DNA of 29,871 nt from a virus, in the IMG/VR virus record IMGVR_UViG_3300046777_002241, positions 1 through 29,871 of that record; one strand, 5' to 3'. Shown one piece after another: positions 7,553 to 19,200 of the stretch. Position numbers and translations under genes: made by a program. Numbering within the stretch: position 1 is the stretch's first letter; every line of letters begins with the position of its first letter. The notes under the pieces are model-generated. The model searched no databases. It saw only the letters and a list, made by a program, of their open reading frames with translations, and was not told where the DNA came from.

Positions 7553-10500
7553 TGTCATTCGAAGATTTAAAAACATCTATACTTGTCAATAGACAGTTAC
7601 CAGAATTTGTTCGTGATGAATATCCAAAGTTCATCACGTTTCTGGAAGCGTATTACGAATTCTTAGAAGCGCAGGCAAACACTGCTGTAACATCAAACAA
7701 TCTCGTAACCACAGCAAAGTCTTTACGTTACATCAGTGATGTCGATGATTCTATTGATGCATTCGAAAAGAATTTTTATAATACATACGCTGCAATTGTT
7801 CCGTTAGACGTTCAAGCAAACAAAGCACTTTTATTCAAACAATTACTACCTCTTTATAAAACAAAAGGTAGTGAGAATTCATTTAAGCTATTATTTCAGT
7901 TAGTTTTTGGTGAGGATATTGATGTTATTCTTCCAAAAAATAATGTTCTAAGAGCCTCAGCAAGTGATTGGCAAGTAGATAACAAACTAAGAATCAATCC
8001 AGATATTTCAAGTAATTATACTGGAGATGGAACAACAAAAACTTTTTATCTAGCACAGCAAGTTGGAACAGATGAAGTCAGTATTTTTGTAAACGGAGTC
8101 TTAAAATCTGCTGGCGTAGATTACTTTATCAATAAAGAGTATCGTCAACTAAACTTTATAACTGCACCAGCAAATGGGGCAACGATTCGTGCAACTTACG
8201 ATAACTTTAATATTGCTTTATTAAACAATCGCAAAGTTACAGGTATCACTTCAAAAGCGTCAGCGATTATTGAATCAGCAAGTCGAAGAATTATTTCTGA
8301 CACATTAAATCTCGGTTTGCCAGTCGAACTTCTGATTACTGCCGAGTCATTGAGTGGATCATTCTTAAATGGTGAGACCATAACGATACCAATCAACGAT
8401 GAAATCAATAACATCAGTATTGATATTCGTGCATCAACGTTCTCAATTATTCGTCGTTTAAATGTTGTCAATGCTGGTAATAACTATAGCGTTGGTGATA
8501 TTGTTTCCGTTTTTGGTGGTAATGCATCAACAAATGCTTTTGGTACTGTAGAACGAGTTGTTACTGGTGAAATCGACACAGTTCAAGTGCATCATGGTGG
8601 GGCTTCATTTACTATACTATCACCAATCTCGGTATCTGGCAATAATCCATTTTCAACAATGACGATTGTTGTCGATGCTATTGATGCAAGCGGTGCAAAT
8701 GCTGCGAACTCATTTACAGTATCTCCAGATGTTATTTCAAATCTTAATACACAGATTGCAATAACAAATTCTAACTGGGGTTCAGCATTCTCCAAAGCAA
8801 ATATAAGTGCGTCAAATACGATTGCTGACGCATTAAATTATATAACACTACAAGTTGGTCCAATTAGTAACATAAGCGTTCTTTCATCTACAGTTCCACT
8901 AACAGAAAAAAATATTGTTAGATTGGATGCAGCGGGTGCTCAATATGGTGCAAATGTGCCATATCGTTACTCTAAGAGTTTACGTTCAATTGGTCGTTAT
9001 AAAATTAATGCTGGTGGCACAAATTATAAAGTTGGTGATGAAATTATTTTTGGTTCAAATCCACCTAGCACTTATGGTCAACATGCAGCGGCTACCGTCA
9101 CACGAGTTGCTGCAAATGGATATATTCTAAGAATCGATTCAGCTAATTCACGTATACGTGGAACGGGAACAACTGATCACACTGGTACGACAATACCTGC
9201 AAACAGAATCGCAGGAACAAGTACTTTCTTTACCCAAGATTTAAAAATTGGCGATAAGATTGATATTAATAACGAGTCTAGAATTGTTACAACAATTAAT
9301 AATGATTTGAGTGTTGATGTTGATGTTAATTTCACATACTCAACAACAAACAAAAAGATTGGTGTATATAATCGTTGGCCTCTAGGTGGCTATGGTTATA
9401 CACAAAATAACTTCCCATCAATTAGCGTAAGTTCTGCAACAGGTTCAGGCGCTAATGTACAAATCGACTCTTTGGTCGGTGATGGTGAAAGATTATCTGC
9501 AACAGGTTTTGGTGCAAACGGTCAAATCGTTTCTATTAAGGTTGTAAATCCCGGTTCAGGATATGAATTTAATCCGATTGTCAGCGTTTCTGGTGGAGAT
9601 GGTACAGCAACAGCGAACGCTGAAATTGAACGTTCTTATGTCTCAGCACCAGGTCGTTGGATAACTTCAGACTCTATTATCTCATCTACTGAAAGAAAAA
9701 TTCAAGGTGAAGATTATTACGTAGATTATTCTTATATTATTTCTTCACAGACTGAGTTTAGTAAATATAAACAGATGTTGAAACAACTTTTACATCCTGT
9801 TGGAATGGTAAATTACGCATTCTTTAATACAGAGAAAGTTGTTGAACTTACAGATGTTACAATTCAAGACGTAAAGACAAATACTATCTCTGGTATAGTA
9901 AGTGTTGGTAATGGACGAATTGTAGTTGCTGGCACAAATACAAAATATAATATTGCCAATACACGTGGAATACTGTCATTAGGTTCAACTATTGCGGTAA
10001 ATGGTGAACTGCGTACAATCAATACAATTGTAAGTAATACCACATTACTAACAACATCTAATATTTCAAATCTTAGAATTGCTAATTCAGGTTCGGGATA
10101 CTCAAACGGATATCTGGTATTTTCAGATGGTGGTGGACAGGTAACGAGTCTTACAATTACAGCGGCTGGTTCCGGCTATGAAAATGGATTTGTTTCGTTC
10201 TCTGGTACAGATGAAGCAATTGCTGCTGTTGCTAATGTAGAAGTTTATGCATCCAATGGTGCAGTTCGTACATTAACGCTTGTTTCTGGTGGTTTATATT
10301 CAGGCACACCTATTGCTATTCCAGACAGCAATCCTCATCGTGTTGTTTATGCAAATGGTATTTCTATCGTATCACGTGGTGAGGGTTATTCTAATGGTTG
10401 GTTAGTGTTCTCTGGAGGTTCACCATTACGTGATGCAAATGCATCTGTTGAGGTGTTCCCAAGCAATGGAGCAATTCGTTCAATCACTGTTTATGATTCT

Positions 10501-11631
10501 GGTCTATATCAATCAAATCCAACGGTTAGACCAGATTCAAATGCAAATGTAGTTATATCTTCTGTAAGCGTTGCTAATGTTGGTAATGCACATTCTAATG
10601 GTGTATTGACTTTTTCTGGTGGTAATCCAAAACGTGCTGCTGTTGTACGTGTGGAAGTTTATCCTGCAAATGGTTCAATTCGTCGTGTAACGATTGTTGA
10701 TCCTGGTTTATATTCTACAACGCCAACTGCCGTATTGAATACCACTCCAGTATCAATTTCTTCAATTGCGGCGAATACTGCAACTTATAATGGTCGATTC
10801 ATTGCAAATGGATATCTTGTATTCTCTGGTGGTAATCCTGTAAGAGATGCTAATGTTTCGTATGAAGTTTATTCAGCAAATGGTGTCATTCGTTCATTTA
10901 CTATCAATGATGCTGGTTTATATCGTTCAACACCAACTGCAACGCCTAACGTAACTCCGGTGTCTATTACTGAAGTTTATCCAGTTCAACCAGGATTAGG
11001 ATATGTGAATGGTAATGTGATTTTCACGACATCTCAGGGAACTGCTAACATCACTGCAAATGCTACCGTAACAGTAAATGGTACTGGTGCAATTTCTTCT
11101 ATCGTGATTAATACTGTTGGTTTATATGCCAATGGTGCAGATGTTATTGTTTATGGTATTCTGAATCCAGCAACAAGTACAGTTCAATCACCAACATATC
11201 CAGCATCATTTAGAATTGGCTATGCTGCAAACACATTGAATGTTGCAAATCTTGTTGTGACAACTACGGCTAACGGTCAACAAACTGCAAATGTAACAAT
11301 TACTGCAAATAGTAACACATATACAAATGCAACATTCTCAGTTGTTGCTGTTCCAAACGTTGAAACAAGTGCAGTTATTACTGTAGGATTTACAGGCAGA
11401 AATACGGCTGCAAATGTTGCTATTGAAGTTTATGATAATAGTTCGGGCTTACTACCTCCATCAAATACAGTAAATGGAGAGATTGTAAAACTAACGATAA
11501 ATAGTCCAGGTAATTATTATTACACACCAAATGTGACTCCAAATTCAGCTGGTTCTGGAGCATTGATTACATTTAATCCAGTTTCTTGGTACCAAACAGC
11601 AAATGCTCAAACAGCAATTATATTCAATTAA
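7552..11631 (+). CDS. 7: Very large repeat-rich baseplate protein in the gp7 slot
   Basis: A 1359-residue protein between gp6 and gp8, the position of T4 gp7 (1032 residues), which starts wedge assembly. The N-terminus (about 10-125) is distinctive: VNRQLPEFVRDEYPKFITFL, then LLPLYKTKGSENSFKLLFQL, a pattern I associate with large structural proteins of marine T4-like phages. Residues 156-219 form a fibre-like beta domain (GDGTTKTFYL ... VNGVLKSAGVDY ... ITAP). GxGY-type repeats are scattered from about 305 to 700. Residues 842-1203 hold a tandem array. The C-terminus is Asn/Thr/Val-rich and low in charge. Sequence similarity to T4 gp7 itself is not visible to me; the gp7 name is positional. 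It could also carry an adhesive or decorative function. Confidence 0.6.
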   Translation: MSFEDLKTSILVNRQLPEFVRDEYPKFITFLEAYYEFLEAQANTAVTSNNLVTTAKSLRYISDVDDSIDAFEKNFYNTYAAIVPLDVQANKALLFKQLLPLYKTKGSENSFKLLFQLVFGEDIDVILPKNNVLRASASDWQVDNKLRINPDISSNYTGDGTTKTFYLAQQVGTDEVSIFVNGVLKSAGVDYFINKEYRQLNFITAPANGATIRATYDNFNIALLNNRKVTGITSKASAIIESASRRIISDTLNLGLPVELLITAESLSGSFLNGETITIPINDEINNISIDIRASTFSIIRRLNVVNAGNNYSVGDIVSVFGGNASTNAFGTVERVVTGEIDTVQVHHGGASFTILSPISVSGNNPFSTMTIVVDAIDASGANAANSFTVSPDVISNLNTQIAITNSNWGSAFSKANISASNTIADALNYITLQVGPISNISVLSSTVPLTEKNIVRLDAAGAQYGANVPYRYSKSLRSIGRYKINAGGTNYKVGDEIIFGSNPPSTYGQHAAATVTRVAANGYILRIDSANSRIRGTGTTDHTGTTIPANRIAGTSTFFTQDLKIGDKIDINNESRIVTTINNDLSVDVDVNFTYSTTNKKIGVYNRWPLGGYGYTQNNFPSISVSSATGSGANVQIDSLVGDGERLSATGFGANGQIVSIKVVNPGSGYEFNPIVSVSGGDGTATANAEIERSYVSAPGRWITSDSIISSTERKIQGEDYYVDYSYIISSQTEFSKYKQMLKQLLHPVGMVNYAFFNTEKVVELTDVTIQDVKTNTISGIVSVGNGRIVVAGTNTKYNIANTRGILSLGSTIAVNGELRTINTIVSNTTLLTTSNISNLRIANSGSGYSNGYLVFSDGGGQVTSLTITAAGSGYENGFVSFSGTDEAIAAVANVEVYASNGAVRTLTLVSGGLYSGTPIAIPDSNPHRVVYANGISIVSRGEGYSNGWLVFSGGSPLRDANASVEVFPSNGAIRSITVYDSGLYQSNPTVRPDSNANVVISSVSVANVGNAHSNGVLTFSGGNPKRAAVVRVEVYPANGSIRRVTIVDPGLYSTTPTAVLNTTPVSISSIAANTATYNGRFIANGYLVFSGGNPVRDANVSYEVYSANGVIRSFTINDAGLYRSTPTATPNVTPVSITEVYPVQPGLGYVNGNVIFTTSQGTANITANATVTVNGTGAISSIVINTVGLYANGADVIVYGILNPATSTVQSPTYPASFRIGYAANTLNVANLVVTTTANGQQTANVTITANSNTYTNATFSVVAVPNVETSAVITVGFTGRNTAANVAIEVYDNSSGLLPPSNTVNGEIVKLTINSPGNYYYTPNVTPNSAGSGALITFNPVSWYQTANAQTAIIFN
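10160..11160 (+). repeat. Tandem 67-70 residue protein repeats inside the gp7-slot gene
   Basis: Five copies of a unit with the pattern G-x-G-Y-x-N-G-x-L-V-F-S-G-G, then V-E-V-Y-x-x-N-G-x-I-R, then G-L-Y-x-x-x-P. The Tyr-equivalent codons are at 10177, 10387, 10591, 10801 and 11002, giving spacings of 210, 204, 210 and 201 bases. A shortened unit starts just upstream (Tyr codon at 10099). Copies are diverged in DNA, so the duplication is not recent. Confidence 0.85.
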
Positions 11632-11633
11632 GC

Positions 11634-11641
11634 GATAAATA
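11634..11641 (+). promoter_or_regulatory. Late-promoter-like box GATAAATA before gp8
   Basis: GATAAATA matches the late consensus in the 16-base gap between the gp7-slot gene and gp8. It ends 6 bases before the gp8 ATG at 11648, and no Shine-Dalgarno sequence lies between them. It could direct an almost leaderless message. Confidence 0.45.
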
Positions 11642-11647
11642 TAACTT

Positions 11648-13219
11648 ATGACTTCGGTTACATCTAAAAAGATAGCATATACTTCAGCGGTTCAGTTCAA
11701 AGAATCGTTCTATGAACCTAGCCCAGAAGTTGGTTACGTTTATATTGGTAATCATTTACCATACGCAAACGAAAGCAGTCCCAACTCAATCGTAGATTCC
11801 ATCAACGACGAAAAGTTGACATGGGATAATATGATTGCAGCCAAAAAGATTACTGGTAATGATGTTGAACTTGTGATTCCTAAGATCACATGGACAGCAA
11901 ATACAAAGTATAAGCAGTATGATGATTTAGTTGCTCTTGATTCATTGCTGACGGGTAATACTTCACTTAATGTGAAGCCAATGTATGTCTACACTTCACA
12001 GCGCAATGTTTATAAATGTCTGTCAAATAACGCTTCAGCAAATTCTACTGTAGAACCAACTGGCGACTATACATCGTCAAATGGTAACATTGCGACTGCT
12101 GATGGTTACATTTGGAAGTACATGTTTAATGTCAAGCCATCAAATCGTTTTCTATCAGACGATTGGATTCCAGTTCCCACAAGCACAAATCAATTAGATT
12201 ATAGTGTAAATGATATTGGGGTTGTTGATGGCGAATTAACTACAATCGTCGTTACAAATACTGGTTCGGGTTTCTACGAAAATAATGTTGCAGTCGTTCC
12301 TATCTTCTTCTCCGGTTGCACAGTTCTTTCATTAGCAAACACAACAAACGTTGCTGCTAATATGTCTGTGTCTGGAACTGGTATTTCTCCTGGCACATTT
12401 ATTACACGTGTTGATGTACCCAACAATAATATTTTCTTATCTACTGCAACATCTGGTGCGGGTGGTGGAAACACAACGGCAAATCAAATTGCTCTGACAA
12501 CTAGAGTTTATATTGATGGCGATGGCACAGGAGCAGTTGCAGCAGCTACAATTAATGCCACGGGTTACTTGACTAAAGTTACAGTAACAACAATTGGTAC
12601 GGGTTATAGCCGAGCAAATGCTTTTGTATATGGAACTGGTTCCAACTCATCTGTTCGAGTAATACGTGATATGAAATATGGTCATGGATACAATCCAGCA
12701 CGTGAACTTGGTGCAAACAGTGTAATGGTAACTTCACGTATAGGTGAAATTGATTCAACTGAAAACGGAAAAGTGCCTGCTAATACGACATTCAGACAAT
12801 ATGGTATCTTTGTAAACCCACATAAATATGGCGATGCTAATGTTGTTAGTCCTGCAAATGCAAATTCTGTAATATCACAAGCAACCATATTAAGTGTAAT
12901 TACTGGTGCCCCGTATTCTATTGACGAATTTGCGTATCAGGGATTACCAAACGACACAACAGCCGCGAACACAACAGCTAGTGGCTTTGTAATAGACCAA
13001 ATATCAGATCAAGTTAGACTAACAAACGTAATTGGAACATTTAGAACTGGTGTCCCTCTTAGAGGTGCAAGTTCTGGTGTTGATGATCGTTTGGTAGTAA
13101 CAGTTACAAATCCAGAGTTTGAACCTTATAGCGGCGATATTCTTTATACAGAAAACGCAATAAAAACAACAAGAGCAGAAGGTCAGGCTGAGAACATCAA
13201 ACTTATTGTTAGATTCTAA
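11648..13219 (+). CDS. 8: Baseplate wedge protein gp8, enlarged
   Basis: A 523-residue homologue of T4 gp8 (334 residues), which bridges gp7 and gp10 in the wedge. Matching features are the N-terminal YIGNHLPYANE region (T4 has ITFGRSEPW), EPTGDY and then DGYIWKYMFNV (T4 DGYVWEYLFEI), and the C-terminal YSGDILYTENAIKTTRAEGQ followed by IKLIVRF (T4 HSGEMIYMENRPPI... ILFTF). The extra length lies mainly at about residues 198-330, where a Gly/Thr/Asn-rich segment with GxGY-type beta-repeats has been inserted (NTGSGF..., IDGDGTGA..., TIGTGY...). This segment resembles modules in gp6, the gp7-slot protein and the DUF4815 protein. No Shine-Dalgarno sequence is evident. Confidence 0.85.
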   Translation: MTSVTSKKIAYTSAVQFKESFYEPSPEVGYVYIGNHLPYANESSPNSIVDSINDEKLTWDNMIAAKKITGNDVELVIPKITWTANTKYKQYDDLVALDSLLTGNTSLNVKPMYVYTSQRNVYKCLSNNASANSTVEPTGDYTSSNGNIATADGYIWKYMFNVKPSNRFLSDDWIPVPTSTNQLDYSVNDIGVVDGELTTIVVTNTGSGFYENNVAVVPIFFSGCTVLSLANTTNVAANMSVSGTGISPGTFITRVDVPNNNIFLSTATSGAGGGNTTANQIALTTRVYIDGDGTGAVAAATINATGYLTKVTVTTIGTGYSRANAFVYGTGSNSSVRVIRDMKYGHGYNPARELGANSVMVTSRIGEIDSTENGKVPANTTFRQYGIFVNPHKYGDANVVSPANANSVISQATILSVITGAPYSIDEFAYQGLPNDTTAANTTASGFVIDQISDQVRLTNVIGTFRTGVPLRGASSGVDDRLVVTVTNPEFEPYSGDILYTENAIKTTRAEGQAENIKLIVRF

Positions 13220-13229
13220 AGGTTAATAA

Positions 13230-16200
13230 ATGGCAATAACTACAAATTTAAATGTTGATCCGTACTACGACGATTTTAATGAAGATAAGAATTTCTATCG
13301 TATTTTGTATAAGCCTGGCTTTGCGGTTCAAGCACGTGAATTAACTCAGTCTCAGTCTATTCTTCAGGATCAAATTAAGAAGTTTGGTGACCATGTATTT
13401 AAAACTGGTTCTATCGTTTCTGGTGGACAAATCTTTGTTCAGAATACCACATATATTAACGTAGCTACAGCATATGGCACATCGGATGTCGATTATAGTG
13501 TTTTTAATAATGAGTATATTACGAATACAACTGGCACCAAAAAAGCTTACGTATTAAGATCATACGCAGCAGATTCTACTGCTGGTCAACCAATTACGTT
13601 TATTGTAAATCAGTTATATGGTTCAGATTTTGATGTCAACGAAACTATTGTTACTGCAAATACGCAAACTGGAGCAATAAATTACTTTGCTAATGTTGCA
13701 GCATCTAATCCTACTGGTAACTCAAAGACATTCTCTATTAATAATGGTGTGTTTTACTATGAAGGTTTCTTTGTTCGTAATGATGCTCAATCAATTGCAC
13801 TGTCAAAATATGATCGCAACGCAAATGCAATTGTTGGATTTCAAGTAACAGAAGAAATTATTGATTATACAGAAGATACGTCATTACTTGATCCGGCACA
13901 AGACGCTTCAAACTTCCAAGCACCTGGTGCAGATCGATTCAAGATTTCATTAACCCTAACAACTCGTCCATTAAACAGCACGGATCTTTCGCAGTTTATT
14001 GAGTTAAGTCAGTTTGAAGGTGGCATTCAACAGAAAGTAATTCAGACACCAATCTATTCTACACTTGGTGATGAACTTGCTCGTCGCACTTATGATGAAT
14101 CTGGTGATTATCTTGTACGTCCATTTGATATTGCAGTTACAGATGCTGCAAATACTGCACGTGCAAACGTCACATTAGGTGCTGGTAAAGCATACGTTCG
14201 TGGTTATGAATTCCAAACAATTGCACCTACTGTTATTTCTTTAGATAAACCAAGAACTACAGACAATGTAAACAATCGTCGTGTAACTGCCGATTTGGGT
14301 TACTATGTTTATGCTAATACTATCTACGGTACATTCCCAACAAATCAAATTGCCAACGTTGAACTTTATGCAGTTGACGCTGGTTCATTGATAAGTATTC
14401 AAGCAAACACAGCAAACTTAACTAACGTAAGAGTTGGCTCCGCTAAAATTAAGATGATCTCTTTTGATTCATCTTCAAATACACAAGATTCAAACACTTA
14501 CATTTACAAAGCATATCTCACAGATATTAATGTAGCTACATTATATAATACTGCAACTGGTAATGGTTATAACGCTGTAGCTGGTAACACAACATCTATA
14601 ACATTACCATCAGGTTTTTCTGCAAATAATAACACTTATGTTGGTGCAAAGATTAGAATTGTTGCTGGTCCAGGTGCGGTAGATGGTTCAAGAACAATTA
14701 AATATTATCAGGGTGGAGATGCAGGTAGAATAGTTACTGTTGATATACCATTTTCAACACCAATTACGACAGCATCACAGTTTATGATAGACTTTGATTT
14801 TGGTGAAACAGATTCACTTGCTGTTATGACTGGCGCAGGAGCAACACGTTCAGTATCAGCAAATATTCATCCATATTCTAAGAAAGTAATTTATGCACCA
14901 GTTGAACATGAAGTATCATATGTATCTGATGTTGGCAATGAACCTCTTCTAATTAAAATTGGTCAAGATAATGTAGCAGATAATACAATATCAGATTTTA
15001 GTTATTCATATCGACGTTTGTATCCAAGCGTTGGATTTAATTCGGGTGTTTCATCACCATTATCTTTGGGTACAGGTGAAACTTTACTCTCTGCATCTTC
15101 TACTGCAACAAAACAACAATATTATACAATAGTTGTAACAACAAAGGGAACAGGTATCTATGATGTAGGCACTATTGTTCCAGCTCATGTAATTTCTGTT
15201 GATACGTCAGCACGTACAATTTCGGTAACAGATGGTGGCTCAATGTCGGCAAACATCTATGCTGGTATTAGTGTATCAAATCCCACTTCCAAAACAAAAA
15301 CGTTTGTTCGTGCGAATACTAGACTTGCAGCAAATGGTACAGGTGTAACAACATCTAACAACGTATTTGGTAACGGTGCAATTTTTGTTTCATCACCAGA
15401 TGGTCAAACAATTATCAATGCAAATACAATTCTGGTAAGAACACCTGGTGTCGATCAATCGTTGTTCGTATCCGATGTTCATTCTATCAATGCTATTTTT
15501 GACTTTAATGGCACACCAATTACAACAACAAATTATAACGCTGGATCATATTCAAATGTAACATCTTACTATACATTAGTAAACGGTCAGAAAGACTCTT
15601 ACTATGATTGGGGTGCAATTCGCTTGAAACCTGGTTATCCAGCACCAAAAGGTCCTTTGCTTGTTCGTTATAACAGATTTATTTCATCGGGCACTGGTTA
15701 CTTTGATGTTGACTCATACACTCGTTTGGGACCCGGTAATCTTGACTATGCTGAGATTCCTAGTTTTGTAACACAAGATGGTTCAGCAGCACCATTAAGT
15801 GATTATTTGGATTTCCGTCCAGTTCGTTTAGATGCTACAAATACAGTTACAGCAAACAATTATGTGTTTGATGTTGAACCATTGGGTGCTGGTCCAAAAA
15901 TTGTTGAAACTGGCACTGATTTAATTCTTGATTACAGCTACTATCTACCACGTATTGATCGTGTTGTTTTAAACAAAAATGGATCGTTTGAGGTTATTGA
16001 AGGTATTCCATCACTGTCTCCTACTGAACCAGCAGAACCAGCAGATGCGATGACCTTGTATGTTTTATCATATCCAGCGTATCTTGGTTTTGCATCTGAA
16101 ACAAACATCAAAACGTTTAAAAACAAACGTTACACAATGAAAGATATTGGTGCATTAGAGAAACGTATTCAAAATCTAGAATACTACACATCTCTATCAC

Positions 16201-19200
16201 TAATGGAACAAGCAACAATCAATAAACAAGACTTGTCTATTCTTGATACTACAGGATTGCCAAGATTTAAGAATGGTATTATGGTTGATCCATTTACCGA
16301 TAAAACCGTAGCAAACTTTAATGCATCAGATTTCGCTGCGGCAATTGATATCGTTGGTAATCTTGCTCGTAATAGTTACAATCTGGCATCTGTGAGAATC
16401 TTTTCAAATAATGCAACATCAGATTCTGGCGTTGACTTTAATGGTCCATTGCTAACACTGACTGGTACAGATGAGAACTTCTTAACACAAAACCTTGCTT
16501 CTAAATCTGTAAATATTAATCCATTTAATATTGTAAATTATGTTGGGTCAGTTAAACTCGATCCAACATCGGATGTATGGACATCTGATACTCGTGTAGA
16601 AGCACAAAATATTGACTTGACAGGTGGAGAAGCCGCACGTGATGCATGGTCATCAATTCAAAGTACATCGTGGGGTTCATGGCAAACAACATGGACTGGC
16701 GTCGAACAAAGTCCTATTGGTGGTCTAAAAACAACAGATACAAAAAGAACTGAAACTACTACAAATTCTAAAGGACAAACAAAAACAAAAACAGGAACTT
16801 GGCGCACAGTTACACAAGATGTTTTAGAAGTACGAACAACACAAGAAACTCGTACTGGCATTCTTTCGCAAATTGTACCACAACAATTAACACGCTCGTT
16901 AGGAGATCGTTTAATTGATGTTACTGTTGTTCAATTTATGAGAGAAACAAATATTCTTGCAATTGGTACAAATTTCAAACCTTCAACAACGTTATACACA
17001 TACTTTGATAATCAAAGAGTTGATAATTACGTTTATCGTGCGAATCTATTAAAATTTGTAGGTAACGATCTTCAATATCAAACTACTATTGGTGATCCTG
17101 AATTTGTTGAATTCTACGATAACTCAAATGGTCAATTGATGGGTGAAGGTGTTGTTGTTCTCACTGCAAATAATCATGCGTTTATTACTAATATTGTTCC
17201 GAATTCTGATTATGGATCGTGGGCAAATGCGACAATTGGTATTCGTGTAATTGGTGTTGCAACTGAAGCAAACAATACGACTAATAACTGGCAACACTAT
17301 TCCGGTAGTATTCGTGCTGCAACTGTGTCAACAGTTCAATTGGATTATCATGCAGGTGGCGCGGCAAACACTTCAGATTATGTTGGACAAACGATTCGTA
17401 TCATTGATGGTTTAGGAAAAGGTCAAACAGCAACAATTAATGCTTATAACACAAGCACACGTACTGCCAATATTTCTACAAACTGGACAACAACTCCAGA
17501 TACAACATCATCATACTCAATTGGTACATTAACAACAACGATTGAGGGAGCAACTGCTGGTATTTTTGCGGCACCAACTGACACATTCCGTGTTGGTGAA
17601 AAACTGTTCCGTCTGATTGATGATCCTAATGGTTCATTGGAAAGTTCGACAACTAATGGTGAGACATCATTCTTCTCACAAGGTTTGATTCAAACTAAAC
17701 AAGAAACTACAATTTCTGTATTTGTTCCAACTGTAACACGTTCGACTGTAACGGAGAGTCGTGTAAATCAAACTTCTTCTGTTCGTTCAGCGGTTGTTCG
17801 TCAGGGTTGGAAAGATCCACTTGCACAAACATTCCTTGTAAATGCTGACCAGTATCCGCAGGGTATTATGTTGTCGAGTGTTCGTGTTTGCTTTAGAACA
17901 AAAGACTCACAAGCACCTGTAACATTACAGATTCGTACTGTAGTGAATGGATATCCTTCAACAGTAGTTTATCCATATGCAGATGTTTCATTAACACCAG
18001 ATAAGGTTAAGACAAGCGTATTACCAAGTCTAACAGATTCTAATAAGTATACAGAATTTACATTTGATGTACCAATTTATTTGTTACCTGGTGAACACTC
18101 AATCGTTCTACTTTCCAACTCTGTTGGTTACGAAGCATATGTTGGTGAAATTGGTCAAGTTAATCTTGCAAACTCAGTTAAGATTTCCGAGCAGCCATAC
18201 ACTGGTGCATTGTTCTTATCACAGAACGGTTCAACATGGACTGCTGACCAAACTTCTGATCTGATGTTTAGTCTGTATAAGAAAGCATACTCAACAACAA
18301 CTCCCGGTTATGCATACTTTGAAGTTGATATGTCACAAAGAACTGCTAATGCATTGTTTGATGTTATGCAAGTTATGTCTACGGATGTTGTTCTTGCAAA
18401 CACTTCATTAGATTATCAGTTTATTTCTGAAAATACTACAGGAACAACTCATCCATATATTTCATTTACGCCAAATTTTGATTATAAGATGGTAGATGGA
18501 TATGGTCGCCGTTCATTGAACACTGCTACAGGCAATACAACATTCTCACTACGTACAGTTCTATCTACAACAAATCGTGATATTACTCCGATGCTTGATA
18601 AGACAAGATTGAATTTGCTTGCTATCGAGAATCGTATTAACAATCTGCAACTGAAGAATACTGGTTTTGTAATTACTGCACCTGGTTCTGGTTACACTTC
18701 CGCATCAGTTTCAATTACTGGTGGTGGTGGAAGTGGTGCAACTGCTACTGCTACCGTTTCTGGAGGTCAAGTAACAGGGATCACATTAACAAGTGCTGGT
18801 TCTGGTTACACATCTTCACCGACAGTTGCAATTACTGGTGATGGTTCTGGTGCAACTGTAACATATAACGGTGAAGATAAGAAGTCTGGTGGTAATGCAG
18901 ATGTTCGTTACATCACACGTAAAGTGCAACTTGCATCTGGTTTCGATTCTGGCGATCTTCGTGTTTATCTGCTAGGTTACAAGCCACCACAAGGTAACAT
19001 TTATGTGTACGCCAAGTATCTTGCAGCGGGTGATCCTCAGAAGTTTGAAGATAAGAACTGGTCATTGTTGACACAAATTGGTGGTGGTAATTTTGTGTCT
19101 GCTGATGAAACAGATTATCGTGAAATGACTTTTGCTCCTGGTGCAAACGGAGTTGAAACTAATAATATTAGTTACACATCTGGTGCAGTGACATATACAA

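Noticed and set aside
10099-11160. CRISPR-like array
   Set aside because: The periodicity is about 205 bases and exists at protein level in an open frame. The DNA repeats are diverged and there are no short direct repeats with spacers.
12822-12829. CATAAATA inside gp8
   Set aside because: It matches the late box but lies deep in a coding region with about 400 bases to the next gene start. In AT-rich DNA a chance match is likely.
13219-13232. TTAATAAATGG just before the DUF4815 gene (and a similar AAAATAAATGG at 27640)
   Set aside because: Only seven of eight positions fit NATAAATA and the string runs into the start codon. It is better read as an AAGG ribosome binding site plus A-rich spacer.
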